In this document: positions 37,481-47,127 of the stretch, in pieces
How positions within the stretch are numbered: the stretch's first letter is position 1
How the letters are laid out: each line of letters opens with the position of its first letter
NCBI GenBank assembly: GCA_021785195.1
Contig: JAJYGC010000005.1
Coordinates: forward strand, 1-64,000
Reading direction: 5' to 3'
Length of the DNA stretch: 64,000 nucleotides
From: Nitrospirota bacterium
Lineage (GTDB): Bacteria; Nitrospirota; Leptospirillia; Leptospirillales; Leptospirillaceae
Program-made: the position numbers and the translations under genes
Notes under the pieces: model-generated
What the model saw: the letters and a program-made list of their open reading frames with translations, nothing else
What the model was told of the DNA's origin: nothing
Database searches by the model: none

Positions 37481-37810
37481 TTGCTGGCATTTCGAATCGT
37501 CGGATTGATGCTGTTGGGAGGCCTTTGCGAAATCGGGGGAGGCTACCTGGTCTGGCGATGGATGAGGGAAGGAAGTTCCATCGGGGTGGGCGCGGCAGGA
37601 CTCGCCATTTTGGGGATTTACGGGATCGTCGTCACTTGGCAGCCCCTGCCCTTTGGCCGGGCCTATGCCGCCTACGGAGGGGTCTTCGTAATCCTCTCGA
37701 TCCTCTGGGCCCTGGCCCTCGACGGCTTCCGCCCGGATCGGTGGGATTGGGCCGGAGCCATGGTGATCCTTTTCGGAGTCGCCATCATGGTCTTCGGCCC
37801 CAGACAGTGA
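37481..37810 (+). CDS. YnfA/UPF0060-family membrane protein
   Basis: GLCEIGGGYLVW...GRAYAAYGGVFVILSILWAL. Confidence 0.9.
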   Translation: MLAFRIVGLMLLGGLCEIGGGYLVWRWMREGSSIGVGAAGLAILGIYGIVVTWQPLPFGRAYAAYGGVFVILSILWALALDGFRPDRWDWAGAMVILFGVAIMVFGPRQ

Positions 37811-38042
37811 CACCCAAACAACAGGGAAGACTTGTCCAAAACAAAGGATCTTCCCACAAAGGGAACCGCCTAACCGCTTGGGCTACCCACAGGTTCATCC
37901 CGTGAAGGCGACCTGACGCATCCGAACCTTTGTTTCAAACGTTCACCCACATGGAGAGGAAGGCCTGACGGAAACAGGCCAATCAAATACCGATTGCCAG
38001 AGATCCCTTCTGCGGATCCCTGTCCTGACTAAGGAGAGCCCA

Positions 38043-40010
38043 TTGGGCCTTTTCAAGATCTACCACGGAACACGAAAAACCATCACCCGTTTCCGGGAAT
38101 CGGTTCTTCAGCGTGTTGTCGGAATCGGGGCCCTCTTCTCTTCTGGTTACGGTGACGTCGGGTCCTCCATCTATTTTGCCCTGGGTGTGACCACTGTTTA
38201 TGCCGGCGGAGCATCCTTTCTGGCGATTTTCATTGCGGGTCTATTTTTCATCGCAACCGTTCTCTCCTACGCTGAGCTATCCGCCGCGATTCCGGAAGCC
38301 GGAGGATCCTCCCTTTTTTCCCAAAGGGCCTTTGGAGACGGCTGGGCCTTTTTTGCGGGATGGGCACTTCTGCTGGACTACGTGATTACGCTTGCGATCA
38401 GCGCATTTTCAGTGGGCCCTTATCTCGGCTACTTCTTTCCAGTCCTGAAATCGAGCGTCCAGGCCAATGTCACATTCACGGGCGGGCTGATCCTGTTATT
38501 GATGCTGCTGAATATCTTCGGTCTCAAGGAATCTTCCTGGCTCAGCCTTCTTCTGGCTGGATTCGATATTTTGACCCAGCTTTCCCTCATGCTCCTGGGG
38601 CTCTTCTTCCTGTTCAGCCTGCCCAAGATCATGCACCAGTTCTCACTAGGGACAAATCCGACCTGGCCTCATTTTTTATACGGGATTTCTGTGGCCATGG
38701 TGGCGTATATCGGGATTGAAGCGATCAGCCAGATGTCATCGGAAGCCAGAGACCCTTCCAAATCCGTACCCCGAGCGATGTTCCTGACCATGGGAACCAC
38801 CGTTTTTCTCTATTCCGGGATCAGTCTGGTTGCACTGTCCGCCATGGATCCCAAGCTTCTCTCTACCGTGTGGGTCAACGATCCGATTGCCGGAATCGCC
38901 CATTTCATCCCCCATCTCCATCACTATCTTGGCCCCTGGGTCGCCATACTGGGAGCAACAATCCTGACGGTTGCCGCCAATGCGGGGCTGATCGGGGTTT
39001 CCAGACTTTCCTATTCCATGTCCCACAACTTCCTGATCCACCCGATTTTCCGTCACACCACCCTGCGCTGGAAAACCCCCATCTACTCGATCCTGTTCTT
39101 CGGAACCATCGGGGCCGCCATCGTCGCTTTCTTCCCATATCTGGAAGTCCTCGCTGACCTCTACAATTATGGAGCGATGCTCTCCTTTCTGATGACACAC
39201 CTTGCACTCATCACCCTCAGAAACAAGGAGCCCGATCTTTCCCGTCCGTTCCGGGTTCCTCTTTCGATTCGAGTGCGGGGGTGGGAGATCCCTCTCCCGG
39301 CAGTATTTGGGCTCATCGGGACAGGAGGGGTCTTTATCATGGTCCTCTTGTTCCACAAATATGGGAGGGTATTCGGAACGATCTGGATGATTGCGGGAAT
39401 ATCCTATTACTATTTCTACCGGCAAAGCACCAGAATGCCCCTGATGGGCCGTGTCGCAGTGACAGAGATCCCTGAAAGCCCACTCGAGAAGCCTATCCGG
39501 CACCAAAACATCCTGATCGCAACCTCCCCTCATGCCCCTTCCCCCCTGCTGCGCGACATCGCCAAGATTGCCCGGGCAGACAAGGCCAGGATTACCGTGG
39601 TCACCGTCCTGGAAATCCCCCTGACCCTTCCATTGAATGCCTCACTCCCAGAAGAGGAAAACCGGGCCAAAAATACCCTGGAACTCTGTCAGGCGATCGG
39701 AGTGGAAGAGGATGTCCTGATCGACACAATCCTGGTCCGAAGCCGCTCCATCGGACACTCCCTGGTTCAATTCCATGCCCGTCTCAGGGCAGATACACTT
39801 GTATTCAATGACACAAACTCGGCCATTTCACGTTCCATCGAAACGGCTCTTATCCGCTCCGGTGCCCCTATCACCCTGTGGAAAATTCAGACAATCACCG
39901 CCAATCGTCCGGGACTTCACCCAAGACTCCATCCCCACCCCATTTTGGGATCCTCCCAGCCAGTGGACAGGCCGGGAGAGGATCCCAAGGATTCGGAACC
40001 TTCTTCATGA
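38043..40010 (+). CDS. APC-superfamily permease with C-terminal universal-stress-like domain
   Basis: APC TM region (GIGALFSSGYGDVGSSIYFALG...) plus C-terminal ~170 aa (NILIATSPHAPSPLLRDIAKIARADKARITVVTVLE...). Confidence 0.88.
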   Translation: MGLFKIYHGTRKTITRFRESVLQRVVGIGALFSSGYGDVGSSIYFALGVTTVYAGGASFLAIFIAGLFFIATVLSYAELSAAIPEAGGSSLFSQRAFGDGWAFFAGWALLLDYVITLAISAFSVGPYLGYFFPVLKSSVQANVTFTGGLILLLMLLNIFGLKESSWLSLLLAGFDILTQLSLMLLGLFFLFSLPKIMHQFSLGTNPTWPHFLYGISVAMVAYIGIEAISQMSSEARDPSKSVPRAMFLTMGTTVFLYSGISLVALSAMDPKLLSTVWVNDPIAGIAHFIPHLHHYLGPWVAILGATILTVAANAGLIGVSRLSYSMSHNFLIHPIFRHTTLRWKTPIYSILFFGTIGAAIVAFFPYLEVLADLYNYGAMLSFLMTHLALITLRNKEPDLSRPFRVPLSIRVRGWEIPLPAVFGLIGTGGVFIMVLLFHKYGRVFGTIWMIAGISYYYFYRQSTRMPLMGRVAVTEIPESPLEKPIRHQNILIATSPHAPSPLLRDIAKIARADKARITVVTVLEIPLTLPLNASLPEEENRAKNTLELCQAIGVEEDVLIDTILVRSRSIGHSLVQFHARLRADTLVFNDTNSAISRSIETALIRSGAPITLWKIQTITANRPGLHPRLHPHPILGSSQPVDRPGEDPKDSEPSS

Positions 40011-41608
40011 AGCCAGAACCCAGACGGCCTTCATCAGAAAAATCCCCGGACGCATCCGAAGTCATTTCATCCACGCTGCAAAGACCAATCCTGATCCTCG
40101 CCGGAATCCTCTTCCTGGGAATTTTTGCCATCGATGCGCTCACCCCCCAAAGTCTCGTGGTCTCGATCCTTCTGGATATCCCCATTGCCCTGACAGGACT
40201 GACTCTCCGGAAGAATGCCACGGTAGCCCTCGTCATCCTCGGACTGATCGCGAACACCGTGGCGGAAATCATCAATGCCCGCTCGGAAGGGACCGTCAAT
40301 ACCATTGCGGTGTTCAATCGTTCCTTTTCGGCAGTTTCTTTCTTTCTCGTGGGATACCTGACCATCCGGGTCCAGAGAAGCGCCCTGGAAACCGGCATGC
40401 TGCTTTCCGAACGGAACCGCGCGACCCGTGAACAGAAAATGAGGACTTTTTTCGGAGAAATCAGTTCTGAAACAGATCCGGACTCCCTTTTGGCAAGAAT
40501 CTCACAAGACTTTGTTGCCCTTTTTGACGCAAAGGGGGTCATTCTTGCCCCTTCAGGAAACGAACGATGGGAACTACCGATTCACAAGGCACCCACTTCC
40601 CTCTGGTTTTGGGATCAGGGAGACCCCCTGCCCGGGGGACTCTCCCTCTTTCTCGGACAACACGCTCCTGCCACCTGGATCTCCCAACTTAGCCTTTCCC
40701 CGTTGCTGGAGCACAACCATTCCTCCCGGGGAGCGGCAGGCCGATTGTCTCTTCCCGACCCGGAACATTCCGATGAAAAAGTGAGACATCTCCACCTGTT
40801 CATTCTGGATCCCGAAGAACCGGCAACCCTGTCAATTCTTAGGGAGATCCTTCCCATCCTTGAAGAAATACTTCATCGGGCCGGCCTTCTCCGCCACCTC
40901 AAGGAATACAATGAAATGCTCGAACGGCGGAACACGGTCATCCGGGATCTGGTCTACGGAGTGTCACACGATATTCGGACCCCTTTGATTGCCGGAATCA
41001 TGAACATGCGTCTGGGGCTTGAGGGGGCATGGGGAGAGATCTCTCCAGAGTTCTCCACCATCTTGGAACAGATTCTTCAGTCCAATGATTCCATCCTTGA
41101 CCTTTCCAACCGACTTCTACTTCTCTCCTCCTATGAGTTGGACGATCACCCAGCCAGCGTCGAACCCCTTCACCTCGATTTCATCATATCGGACATCATT
41201 CGGGAGCTGTCGCCCCTGACGAACAGCAAATCACTCAAAACAAACCTGACACTGCCATCCCTTCCCTTTGAAGGAGACCCGGTCGGACTGAGAAGACTTT
41301 TTCTGAACCTGATCGACAATGCCATCAAGTGGTCCCCCGCCGGCGGCACAATCGGAATACACGGTTCCCAGGATCTCCAGACAATCCGGATTACCATCAT
41401 TGATGACGGGCCGGGTGTCCCCGAGACACTCAGGTCCACCCTGTTCACCCGTTTCGGAGGCATGCACCCAGGCTCCGGATTCGGTCTCGGACTTTATATC
41501 GCCCAACAGATTGCACGGCGTCATGGAGGGAAAATACAATATGAACCCATCCCTTCCGGAAGCCGTTTTCAGGTGACACTGGGTGTTCAAAGGAGTATTT
41601 TGAAATGA
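40007..41608 (+). CDS. Membrane sensor histidine kinase
   Basis: LVYGVSHDIRTPLIAGIMN H-box, NLIDNAIKWSPAGG, DDGPGVP, GFGLGLYIAQQIA; ATGA overlap with the permease. Confidence 0.92.
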   Translation: MKPEPRRPSSEKSPDASEVISSTLQRPILILAGILFLGIFAIDALTPQSLVVSILLDIPIALTGLTLRKNATVALVILGLIANTVAEIINARSEGTVNTIAVFNRSFSAVSFFLVGYLTIRVQRSALETGMLLSERNRATREQKMRTFFGEISSETDPDSLLARISQDFVALFDAKGVILAPSGNERWELPIHKAPTSLWFWDQGDPLPGGLSLFLGQHAPATWISQLSLSPLLEHNHSSRGAAGRLSLPDPEHSDEKVRHLHLFILDPEEPATLSILREILPILEEILHRAGLLRHLKEYNEMLERRNTVIRDLVYGVSHDIRTPLIAGIMNMRLGLEGAWGEISPEFSTILEQILQSNDSILDLSNRLLLLSSYELDDHPASVEPLHLDFIISDIIRELSPLTNSKSLKTNLTLPSLPFEGDPVGLRRLFLNLIDNAIKWSPAGGTIGIHGSQDLQTIRITIIDDGPGVPETLRSTLFTRFGGMHPGSGFGLGLYIAQQIARRHGGKIQYEPIPSGSRFQVTLGVQRSILK

Positions 41609-42240
41609 TTCAAGTTTTTCTGGTCGAAGACCATGGACTGATGCGGGCGGGGCTGAAAAAATCGCTGGAGAAGGACGGAACCGTCCTGGTCTCTGGAGAA
41701 TCCTCCACCGGAGAGGAAGCCCTTCGCCTTCTCTCTGACCGGAAAATGATGGTCGACGTGGTCGTGATGGACATCGGCCTTCCTGGGATATCCGGGATCG
41801 AAGCCACACGAAGGCTGAAAGAGTGGTCCCCTGAGATCCACGTGATCATGTTTACGGTCCATCAGCTCGAAGAAGAGATTTTTTCAGCCTTTTCCTCCGG
41901 AGCTGATGGTTACTGCCTTAAGGATACATCCGTCCACAGTCTTCGTGTTGGAATAATGGCTGTTTCAATGGGGTCTCTCTACATCGATCCCAAAATTGCC
42001 CATCTCGCAGTCAAACGGATCCAGTCCTCGGGTTTTCCGGATCATGACAACCCGTTGACCCCCCGCGAAATGGAAGTTCTGAAACTTCTTTCGGAAGGAC
42101 TGACCAACAAGGAGATCGGCCAAAAGCTCCTGGTCAGTCTCAGTACGGTCAAGGCCCATATCCAGAGCATCCTCTCGAAGCTGTCTGCCACCACCCGGGC
42201 AGATGCGGCCGTCAAGGCGATGAAGAAAGGGTTGATATGA
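41605..42240 (+). CDS. NarL/LuxR-family response regulator
   Basis: VFLVEDHGLMRAGL...VVMDIGLPGISGIEATRRLKEW; LTPREMEVLKLLSEGLTNKEIGQKL; ATGA overlap with HK. Confidence 0.95.
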   Translation: MIQVFLVEDHGLMRAGLKKSLEKDGTVLVSGESSTGEEALRLLSDRKMMVDVVVMDIGLPGISGIEATRRLKEWSPEIHVIMFTVHQLEEEIFSAFSSGADGYCLKDTSVHSLRVGIMAVSMGSLYIDPKIAHLAVKRIQSSGFPDHDNPLTPREMEVLKLLSEGLTNKEIGQKLLVSLSTVKAHIQSILSKLSATTRADAAVKAMKKGLI

Positions 42241-42388
42241 CAAAGGAGGAACCTTAGCCAAACAGCGGCAATTCCCCATTATCGGATGAACACTCACACA
42301 TCGTTGACCCTGATCCCAAAGGCCCTGAATCTTGGACCAAGATACGTGCCCCTTGGGAGGCCGGGAACTCCCTTTCACAAGGATTGAC

Positions 42389-43726
42389 ATGAACCGATTT
42401 CCTGTTAGGCACAATCTGGACCACCGGCCGACTGACTCCGGACTGCGGCCCCCCAAATCACCCGGCCTGCTCGTCGACAATGACGGAGGCACGATTGTCA
42501 TTTCGAAGTTTTCCGGCTGGGGAAGTCTCCTGAACATCGCCCCCCTTCTTGAAGGGATCCGGAGAACCTCCCCCCACTCCCGGCTCGTCCTGATCACGGA
42601 CTCCCACAACGAGGAACTGGTCCGCCGGCTTCCCTGTCTGGACCAGTTCTTGTTCCTGCCCGAAACAGGGAGGAACAGTCCCATTCCGCTTGTACAGGCC
42701 GCCAGGCTTGCGCTTCGGATTCGCCGACTGAACCCATGGGCCTTTCTGGATCTCCAGTTGCAGACCCGAAAATCCCTGTCACTCAATCTGTCCCTTCTGA
42801 GCGGAGCCAGAGTCCGGATCGGATTTGTCGGAGGAAAGGACCCCCGCCGTCTTGCCAGGCTGACCCACCCCCTTTACTTCAATATGCACCAGGCCACGAA
42901 GTCGGTTTATGATCAGGCCTCCATCCTTCTGGGTATCGTTCCGGCACACTCCTCCCAATCCATTGTGATTGAGCGCCCTTCCGATGCACGGGATCTGGCC
43001 AGCCTCCTTCCGGAAGTTCTGGACACCTCCATTCCCCTGTGCATCATCAACCCCAATGCCTCGGAACGGGCGTACGAACGGCGTTGGCCGGTCGCCCAGT
43101 TTCAGGAGGCGATCAAAAGATTGCTGGCTGCCCATCATTCCCTGAGAATCGTGCTGGTCGGTTCACTGGATGAGCAGGAGTATGTCAGGGATCTCGAAAA
43201 CGGGATCTCCCCCAGCCACCGGCAAAGGGTCCACAATATGGCGGGCCGTCTTTCGTTCGGAGGCTTGGTGGCCCTCATTCGGAAGGGAAGCTGTTTTCTG
43301 ACCAATGACAGTGGCCCTCTTCATCTTGCCCTTTCAATTGGGACACCCACGGTCGGGCTCTTCGGTCCGACCCACCCAGGACTGATTCCTGCAAGAACAC
43401 CCTCTTCACGAACAATTTTTCTCTACGAACCCCACTACTGTAGCCCCTGTGTCCATCACATCGACCGGCCCCCCTGCGGAGGGGACAACATCTGCATGAA
43501 GCATATCTCAGTCGAATCCGTGGTAAGGGCCTGTGAAGCGTTTCTTCTCAAAAATCGGGGAACGTGGCTCCTCCCCCAAGAATGGAACGAATTGTCGGCA
43601 CCCGGGATTGAGGAACACCAGCATCTCCCGGTCGCCCTTTTCCGACCGCGGGAAGGCCATCAATCCCCGCTGACAGAACCTGATTCACCATCTCAGCCGC
43701 ACCGCTGGCTCAGAAAACAGGGGTGA
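42389..43726 (+). CDS. Glycosyltransferase family 9 (heptosyltransferase-like)
   Basis: TNDSGPLHLALSIGTPTVGLFGPTHPG...HYCSPCVH; start uncertain. Confidence 0.88.
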   Translation: MNRFPVRHNLDHRPTDSGLRPPKSPGLLVDNDGGTIVISKFSGWGSLLNIAPLLEGIRRTSPHSRLVLITDSHNEELVRRLPCLDQFLFLPETGRNSPIPLVQAARLALRIRRLNPWAFLDLQLQTRKSLSLNLSLLSGARVRIGFVGGKDPRRLARLTHPLYFNMHQATKSVYDQASILLGIVPAHSSQSIVIERPSDARDLASLLPEVLDTSIPLCIINPNASERAYERRWPVAQFQEAIKRLLAAHHSLRIVLVGSLDEQEYVRDLENGISPSHRQRVHNMAGRLSFGGLVALIRKGSCFLTNDSGPLHLALSIGTPTVGLFGPTHPGLIPARTPSSRTIFLYEPHYCSPCVHHIDRPPCGGDNICMKHISVESVVRACEAFLLKNRGTWLLPQEWNELSAPGIEEHQHLPVALFRPREGHQSPLTEPDSPSQPHRWLRKQG

Positions 43727-43728
43727 GG

Positions 43729-44964
43729 ATGAGCAATCGTCTCTCCAAAGTCATCTTTGTTCTGACCGCCAACAGGATCCTCCGGGGAATTATCCAGGGA
43801 TTCCTGATCGCTCGTTTTCTTCCGGACATCCACGATCTCGGCTGGTCCACCGTTGCGGCGGGGGGCATCCTGTCCGGGGGACTCCTGTTCGACTTCCTCC
43901 TGACCCTCGCCATCGGTCACCGCTCGGACCGTTCCGATCCGACCTCGATTCTGGTGATCGGTGAGACGTTGACACTGGCGTCGGGGACCCTGTTCCTCCT
44001 TTTCCCCTCCCCTTTATTCCTGGGCGCCGCCACATTTCTGGCAGGACTCGGACAGCGCTCCAACGGTTCGCCTGGTCCCTATGCCCCGGCGGAACAAACA
44101 CTGATGATCCAGAATGCACCGACCGCATTCCGATTCTCGCTATTTAGCAAGAACATGGCGATGGGACTTCTGGGAATGTCTCTGGGGGCGTTTCTGGCAG
44201 CGAACTCCCGGGTCACTGGCATCGACTCCCCCATGATCAACTTGAAAGTGGCCACCATCGCCCTCGTGATCATTTCCATCGCGAACATTATTCTCCTTCG
44301 GATTTCTTCTCGATACCGCACATTGTCACCCCCTCCGGAGACAAGCGCACGAAATGCCCCCCCTCCCCTGTCCGGGGTGGAAAAAAAACATCTCTCCCTG
44401 ATGGTTTTGGGCAACCTTTTCGCGGGCCTCGCCATCGGACTGACGGATCCCACCATTGCCTACTGGTTTCTGATCAGGTTTCATACAAGTCCAGACCATG
44501 TCTCTTTCCTTTTGGCGCTTTCCTATCTTGTATCCGCCCTGTTCTCCCTGCTCCTGACCTTTCAGAGTGATACCACCCGGCTGGTCCGGACGGCTTTCGC
44601 CATGCAATTTCTCGCACTCGTGAGCCTGTCATTCCTGACGGTCACATCGACCCTGTTTTTCGCATTCATGCTGTACACCCTTCGGCTGGCCTTTGTCAGA
44701 TCCCCCGGAGGGGTACGACAGGCCCTGGCCGGAGAAATTGTCCGGCAGGAGCACTCCGGTTGGGCGGCCAGCCTTCATTTGTCCTCCCTTCAGGCCGCCC
44801 AGATTGCCGGTCCCTTCATTGCAGGATTTTTCTGGAAAAGGCACTGGACAAATGCCCCGCTCGTATTGGCAACCCTCAGCACGGCAATCTCCCTTGCCCT
44901 GTTTTTGATCCTTTACAGGAATGCCCTTGGAACCGACCGGACGATGACACTGACCTCCCCATGA
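43729..44964 (+). CDS. MFS-type transporter
   Basis: 12-TM hydrophobic profile, HRSDRSDP loop. Confidence 0.8.
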   Translation: MSNRLSKVIFVLTANRILRGIIQGFLIARFLPDIHDLGWSTVAAGGILSGGLLFDFLLTLAIGHRSDRSDPTSILVIGETLTLASGTLFLLFPSPLFLGAATFLAGLGQRSNGSPGPYAPAEQTLMIQNAPTAFRFSLFSKNMAMGLLGMSLGAFLAANSRVTGIDSPMINLKVATIALVIISIANIILLRISSRYRTLSPPPETSARNAPPPLSGVEKKHLSLMVLGNLFAGLAIGLTDPTIAYWFLIRFHTSPDHVSFLLALSYLVSALFSLLLTFQSDTTRLVRTAFAMQFLALVSLSFLTVTSTLFFAFMLYTLRLAFVRSPGGVRQALAGEIVRQEHSGWAASLHLSSLQAAQIAGPFIAGFFWKRHWTNAPLVLATLSTAISLALFLILYRNALGTDRTMTLTSP

Positions 44965-45010
44965 TCTTTTTTCATCGGGAGAATGACCCTCAGACCAAGG
45001 AGAATTGAAA

Positions 45011-45301
45011 ATGCCCGTGAAAAAGCGTGACTTCGGAAGGATGTGGTGGCTTGCCCTTCTGTTCATCCTGTTTCTTCCGGGATGCAATCCCGGCGGGAGT
45101 CCGGGGGGACTCGCCTATGGACCGGCCTATATTCCACCCTGCACCTGCTGTTGCGGAGGAGAAGGGTATGTCTACAACAAGAGCAACGCCCCTGCGCCCA
45201 TCTCCGCAGCCATTCTGCACGATACATCAGGTCCCATGGCCAACGTCAGCGCCAACCATGGAAGCGTCAAGTCCCGGATGAAAAAAGGAGGACATAAATA
45301 A
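45011..45301 (+). CDS. Small Cys-rich lipoprotein
   Basis: LFLPGC lipobox; PPCTCCCGGEGY. Confidence 0.65.
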   Translation: MPVKKRDFGRMWWLALLFILFLPGCNPGGSPGGLAYGPAYIPPCTCCCGGEGYVYNKSNAPAPISAAILHDTSGPMANVSANHGSVKSRMKKGGHK

Positions 45302-45428
45302 CGTTATTCGTCTCCCACAATGGCCGATCCAACAACCGTCAAATGGTAATCCATCGGCTTGAAGGCCATTCATTTCAAGGAATGTTTCCGTCGGAACAAA
45401 CAACCACCCTCATTCGGAAGGACCAGAC

Positions 45429-45860
45429 ATGATCAGACAATCCCGTACCCTGGCAATGATTCTTTCATTCACCATAGTGTCTTTTTTTCTGGCCGGATGC
45501 ACTTCAACCGGCACTCTCGGAATTGTCTCCAACAGCGAGTCAGAAGCTGATCTTGGTCCTCATGATTCCCACACTTTTCACCGGGTTGGTTCTGAAATTT
45601 CCGGGACTGCCTGTCGACACTTCATCCTGGGGATTCTTCCACTGGGGAACTCCGATATCGAATCCGCCATGAGAAAAGCGCTGGAAAGCCACCCTGAACT
45701 GAAAGCCGACGGTCTTGTCCATGTCGCGACACAGTCGAGCCTTTATGGATTCTTTCCGCTTTACAACGTCTATACCGTCACCTGTACGACAGTCAAAGGG
45801 ATCCCAATCCGCTTCGACCATTCCCCGGGACCCTCCCGGAACCTCGGAAAAACTCACTGA
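45429..45860 (+). CDS. Small lipoprotein
   Basis: Signal with SFFLAGC lipobox. Confidence 0.65.
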   Translation: MIRQSRTLAMILSFTIVSFFLAGCTSTGTLGIVSNSESEADLGPHDSHTFHRVGSEISGTACRHFILGILPLGNSDIESAMRKALESHPELKADGLVHVATQSSLYGFFPLYNVYTVTCTTVKGIPIRFDHSPGPSRNLGKTH

Positions 45861-46014
45861 GTCCCTGTCCCAAAGCCGGGAAAATGGTAGAATCATAAGG
45901 GGGGTCTCGCGCGATGACGATGATCAGGACATGCCCTGTCAGCCCCGATAAGCAGAGAATGGACAAATCATCGTCAAAACGAAGGAATGAACGTTCAAGG
46001 GGTAAGGGAGCGGG

Positions 46015-47106
46015 ATGAATCACCAGCCACCAGAGGCTCCCAGAGGAAGGGGCGCCTCTGGCAATCCTGCAAACCGGTTTGAAAACACGCATCGGGAACC
46101 GTTCCAGGACGGATGGGAGAATCTGGCATTCAGGCCCGAAAGGGCCACCACCCTTTCCACGGATGCAAGCCGGACTGTCATCAGCCGGAATGACTCCCCG
46201 GATGTGGGCCCGGGACAGTCCATCAACCCCTACCGGGGGTGTGAACATGGGTGCGTGTATTGTTTTGCAAGACCGACCCACGCCTATCTCGGTCTCTCTC
46301 CAGGGCTTGACTTCGAAAGCCGTTTGTTTTACAAGCCAAACGCCCCCGAACTTCTGAAAAAGGAACTTTCGCATCCCAAATACCGTTGTGAACCCCTGGC
46401 GTTGGGAATCAATACGGACGCCTACCAGCCGATGGAATCCCAGACGGGTCTCACCCGACAGCTGCTGGAAGTCCTGGCGGCGTGCCACCATCCTGTCTCA
46501 CTCGTCACCAAATCCTCGTTGATCGAACGCGATATCGACATCCTATCCGTAATGGCCGCGAGAAATCTCATTCACGTCCGGATTTCGATTACCACACTGA
46601 GGACGGAGCTCAGCCACCATCTCGAACCCAGGGCGGCCATTCCCCCGCGTCGGCTCGAGACGATGCGGAACCTTGCAAAGGCAGGAATACCGGTTGGCGT
46701 TCTGGTGGCCCCGGTCATCCCCGTCCTGACCGAACCGGAACTCGAGGAGATCCTCTACGAATCCAGAGACAAGGGTGCCTGCGACGCAGGCTATGTCCTC
46801 CTGAGGCTTCCGCTTGAACTGAAAGAGCTTTTTGGGGATTGGCTCCAGCGCCATGCACCGCTGTCCGAAACCCACGTCCTGCACCAGATCAGGGCGTACC
46901 ATGGGGGTCAATTGTACGATTCCCGGTTCGGCGTCCGGATGAAAGGGTCCGGTCCTTTCGCCGCCCTTCTGGAGAAAAGGTTCCACCTGTCATTCAAGCG
47001 ACTGGGATTCGAAGGGATGCCTGCCCTGAGGACAGATCTCTTCAAACCACCTTCCCCCGGAAAGCGGTCACCACACTCCCTCTTTCCGGGATTCGACAGT
47101 CCCTGA
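46015..47106 (+). CDS. Radical SAM protein (SPL-like, PA0069/Rv2578c type)
   Basis: INPYRGCEHGCVYCFARPTHAYLG; GINTDAYQPME. Confidence 0.93.
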   Translation: MNHQPPEAPRGRGASGNPANRFENTHREPFQDGWENLAFRPERATTLSTDASRTVISRNDSPDVGPGQSINPYRGCEHGCVYCFARPTHAYLGLSPGLDFESRLFYKPNAPELLKKELSHPKYRCEPLALGINTDAYQPMESQTGLTRQLLEVLAACHHPVSLVTKSSLIERDIDILSVMAARNLIHVRISITTLRTELSHHLEPRAAIPPRRLETMRNLAKAGIPVGVLVAPVIPVLTEPELEEILYESRDKGACDAGYVLLRLPLELKELFGDWLQRHAPLSETHVLHQIRAYHGGQLYDSRFGVRMKGSGPFAALLEKRFHLSFKRLGFEGMPALRTDLFKPPSPGKRSPHSLFPGFDSP

Positions 47107-47127
47107 CCCGTTCCAGGACAAAAAACC

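Noticed and set aside
37840-37900. tRNA-like D-arm on the minus strand (GTAGCCCAAGCGGTTAGGC)
   Set aside because: No matching acceptor stem, T-arm or CCA; treated as coincidence or at most a tRNA fragment
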